DNA of 64,000 nucleotides from contig NC_064037.1 of the NCBI RefSeq assembly GCF_932526225.1, forward strand, positions 16,680,601-16,744,600, in the 5' to 3' direction. This document shows positions 62,213-64,000 of this stretch, piece after piece. The position numbers were made by a program, and so were the translations under genes. Under the pieces are notes generated by a model. The model was not told the origin of the DNA. It was given only the letters and a program-made list of their open reading frames with translations, and searched no databases. The stretch comes from Nematostella vectensis (taxonomy: Eukaryota; Cnidaria; Anthozoa; Actiniaria; Edwardsiidae). Numbering within the stretch: position 1 is the stretch's first letter; each line of letters starts with the position of its first letter.

Positions 62213-64000
62213 TTAAATACAACTTAATGGCACACCGTTTAGGTCAATATCATTTCGGTATTTTTCATTTAGTTTTTCTGGGAGGTCGCTCAAGTAAAAA
62301 TTAAACAACGTTGGCGAAATCATACAGCCTTGTTTCACGCCTGCGTAGCATCGAAAGGATTCAGTTAATGAGCTTTCAATTTTTACGGAAGACTTGTCAT
62401 TTGAGTACATTGATTGGATTATGTCGAGGAAACGCCCGGTAACACCTACTGCTTTCAGTTTTTCAAATAGTTTCGCCCTAGGGACGCAGTCGAATGCTTT
62501 ACTAAAGTCCACGTAGCACGCAAACAGGAAATTGTTTTTTTGGGGGGGGTTTCGCTTTGACATGCTTGTCAATTAGTGACTTTAGAGCGAAAATGCTGTC
62601 TATTGTTCCTTGCTCTTTCCTAAAACCACATTGTTCTGTTTTCAAAATGCCCTTCTCCGTTAGGTGATTATAATCTTTCGTTTATGATTGAAATAAAAAC
62701 TTTGCCTAACATTGGCAAAAGTGTTACGCCCCTGTAGTTTTCAGGTTTCGATGGATCTTCCTTCTTATGAATCGGTACTATTAAACCGTAACTCCACATT
62801 GTAGGGTAAACCCCAGAGTTTAATATTTTGTTGAAAAGGTTACCGAGATAACTTTTCAAGATCGTTTTGCTGCACTTTAGAAATTCGTTCAATATGTTGT
62901 CCGCGCCTGGTGCCTTCCCAGATTTTAGTTTTTCTATGGATTTTATAATTTCTTCCTCGCTTAGTCTGTAGTCCAGGGGCCCCTCCTGATAGTTCCCATG
63001 ATCTATTCGTCCGTTTTGCCTGGGCTGTGCTTCATTTGTTGCATTCAAATTTTTGAAGTGCTGAAAAAATTTTCCCGCATTTTCAGTCTCAATTGGGGAC
63101 GCTTTTGTTGGCTTTTGTTGACGATGTGGAAACAGTTTTTCAACTGTCTCCATAAAGACTTAGAATTTCTAAAGTCGATATTATTGATTATGTTCGCGTA
63201 ATGATTTTCTCTTTTTCTTTTGCACGTTTTTTTAAAGATTCTCCTTTTCCGATTCAGAGCATATCTTAAAGAATGATTGTTTGGTTCTTTCGAGATTCGG
63301 TATAAGTGCGTAGTTTTTGTATATCATTAGAAACTAAAATCTCTTTCAATTTCTCCTGTATTCCGTCCTTCCAGATAAGTCTTTTAAATTCTGTTAATTC
63401 TTCATTTTGGTCTGTCCTCTCTGCCTCTGCACCCTTTGATGGGCTCCGGACAGATAAAGCATAAGATAGAGAGCAATGATCAGTTAGATGTGGCTCCAGA
63501 GGTTTGACAATAAAATAGTTAATGCTAATTCATGATATTATTTGAAGCAATCACAAAATCTACAACGCTACTTCCGTTATATTTGAAACATGTTTTTCTT
63601 CCCTCGAGATCCCCAACTGATCTTCCGTTCAGAATTCTGAGATTGAAAGCCGTACAAATCTCTATAAGATTTTTCCCTCGGCTATCTGTCGTGTTTACGT
63701 CTTGAGAATTCCTGCGATTTGTTGTATCTGTCTCATAATCTCCAGTTCGCTCCAGTTTGTATCTCATTCATGGCGTTACTACTGCTTTTAGTAGCTAGAG
63801 TAGTGAGTTTACTTATATAAACGTCTTTTCCCGCACCTTGCACCTGCAGCGTGTTCGTGCTCAAGTAAAAGTTAACGGTCACCGATTCGAATTTTAGTAC
63901 ACTTGTCGTCCCGATTTGGTTTACGCTTACTAGTTTTTCGCTACTTCCTTCCTCCATCAAGTGCACTAGGAAATCTTTTAGTTTATCGGAGTTTCCGCTC
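62213..64000 (-). mobile_element. Internally deleted LINE copy, minus strand
   Basis: Minus strand from the window edge: ORF1 N-terminus (63966-63733), the same junction into the endonuclease C-terminus (63767-63525: NRRNSQD, KTCFKYNGSSVVDF) as the copy at 30858-31690, a deleted or rearranged stretch near 63160-63330, then reverse transcriptase pieces (SGKAPGADNILNEFLKC, LIVPIHKKEDPSKPENYRGV near 63000-62700; CYVDFSKAFDCVP and GVKQGCMISPTLFNFYL near 62530-62280). It stops just before the YADD block. It is a mosaic of breaks and not functional. Confidence 0.8.

Overview
The window is eukaryotic, animal nuclear DNA: intron-bearing host genes with GT/AG junctions lie in AT-rich sequence loaded with transposable elements and minisatellites. 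Several small membrane-protein families in the DNA-virus-like elements are ones I associate with cnidarian genomes, so an anthozoan (sea anemone or coral) is my best guess. That is inference; no species marker is present.

Layout. 1-9563: right-hand part of a GC-rich Polinton/Maverick-like element (copy 1). It carries a PolB-like polymerase + SF1 helicase + HNH replicase, a retroviral-type integrase, small membrane proteins, an A32/FtsK-type packaging ATPase, a double-jelly-roll major capsid protein and a large C-terminally hydrophobic protein. 9.6-13 kb: foldbacks, MITE-like repeats and a TIR-like minisatellite. 13104-18788: a seven-exon DUF229 (sulfatase/alkaline-phosphatase fold) type II membrane protein gene. 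19-23 kb: MITE-like sequence and a ~1.2 kb minisatellite. 23281-31913: a second Polinton-like element with ~200 bp TIRs, missing a ~4 kb block that holds ATPase and capsid genes, and carrying Penelope-like (GIY-YIG) and LINE fragments near its right end. 32357-44011: a 461 bp tandem duplication whose left copy is split by a Ty3/Gypsy element (A, minus strand, 94 bp LTRs), itself split by a second Gypsy element (B, plus strand, 233 bp LTRs); the right duplicate is the empty site. 45-46.7 kb: repeats rich in TGACGTCA palindromes plus a MITE. 47006-55435: a second, paralogous DUF229 gene of nine exons. 56.2-61.6 kb: a near full-length CR1/L2-like LINE whose ORF1 has an SGNH-hydrolase domain. 61893-62034: first coding exon of a Rab-like GTPase gene. 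62213-64000: an internally deleted LINE of the same clade on the minus strand.

How it fits together. The two DUF229 genes are an old tandem duplication kept patchily near-identical in some exons, probably by gene conversion, while about 28 kb of mobile DNA lies between them. The two Polinton-like copies explain each other: copy 1 shows the capsid module, copy 2 shows the replicase N-terminus, both TIRs and the undisturbed form of several genes. Both are decayed by frameshifts, stops and deletions. The least expected content is the polymerase-helicase-HNH replicase on a capsid- and integrase-bearing element, a dispersed short GCCGTTCCGGC tag inside copy 1 genes, and loss of the second catalytic aspartate in three of the four integrases present.
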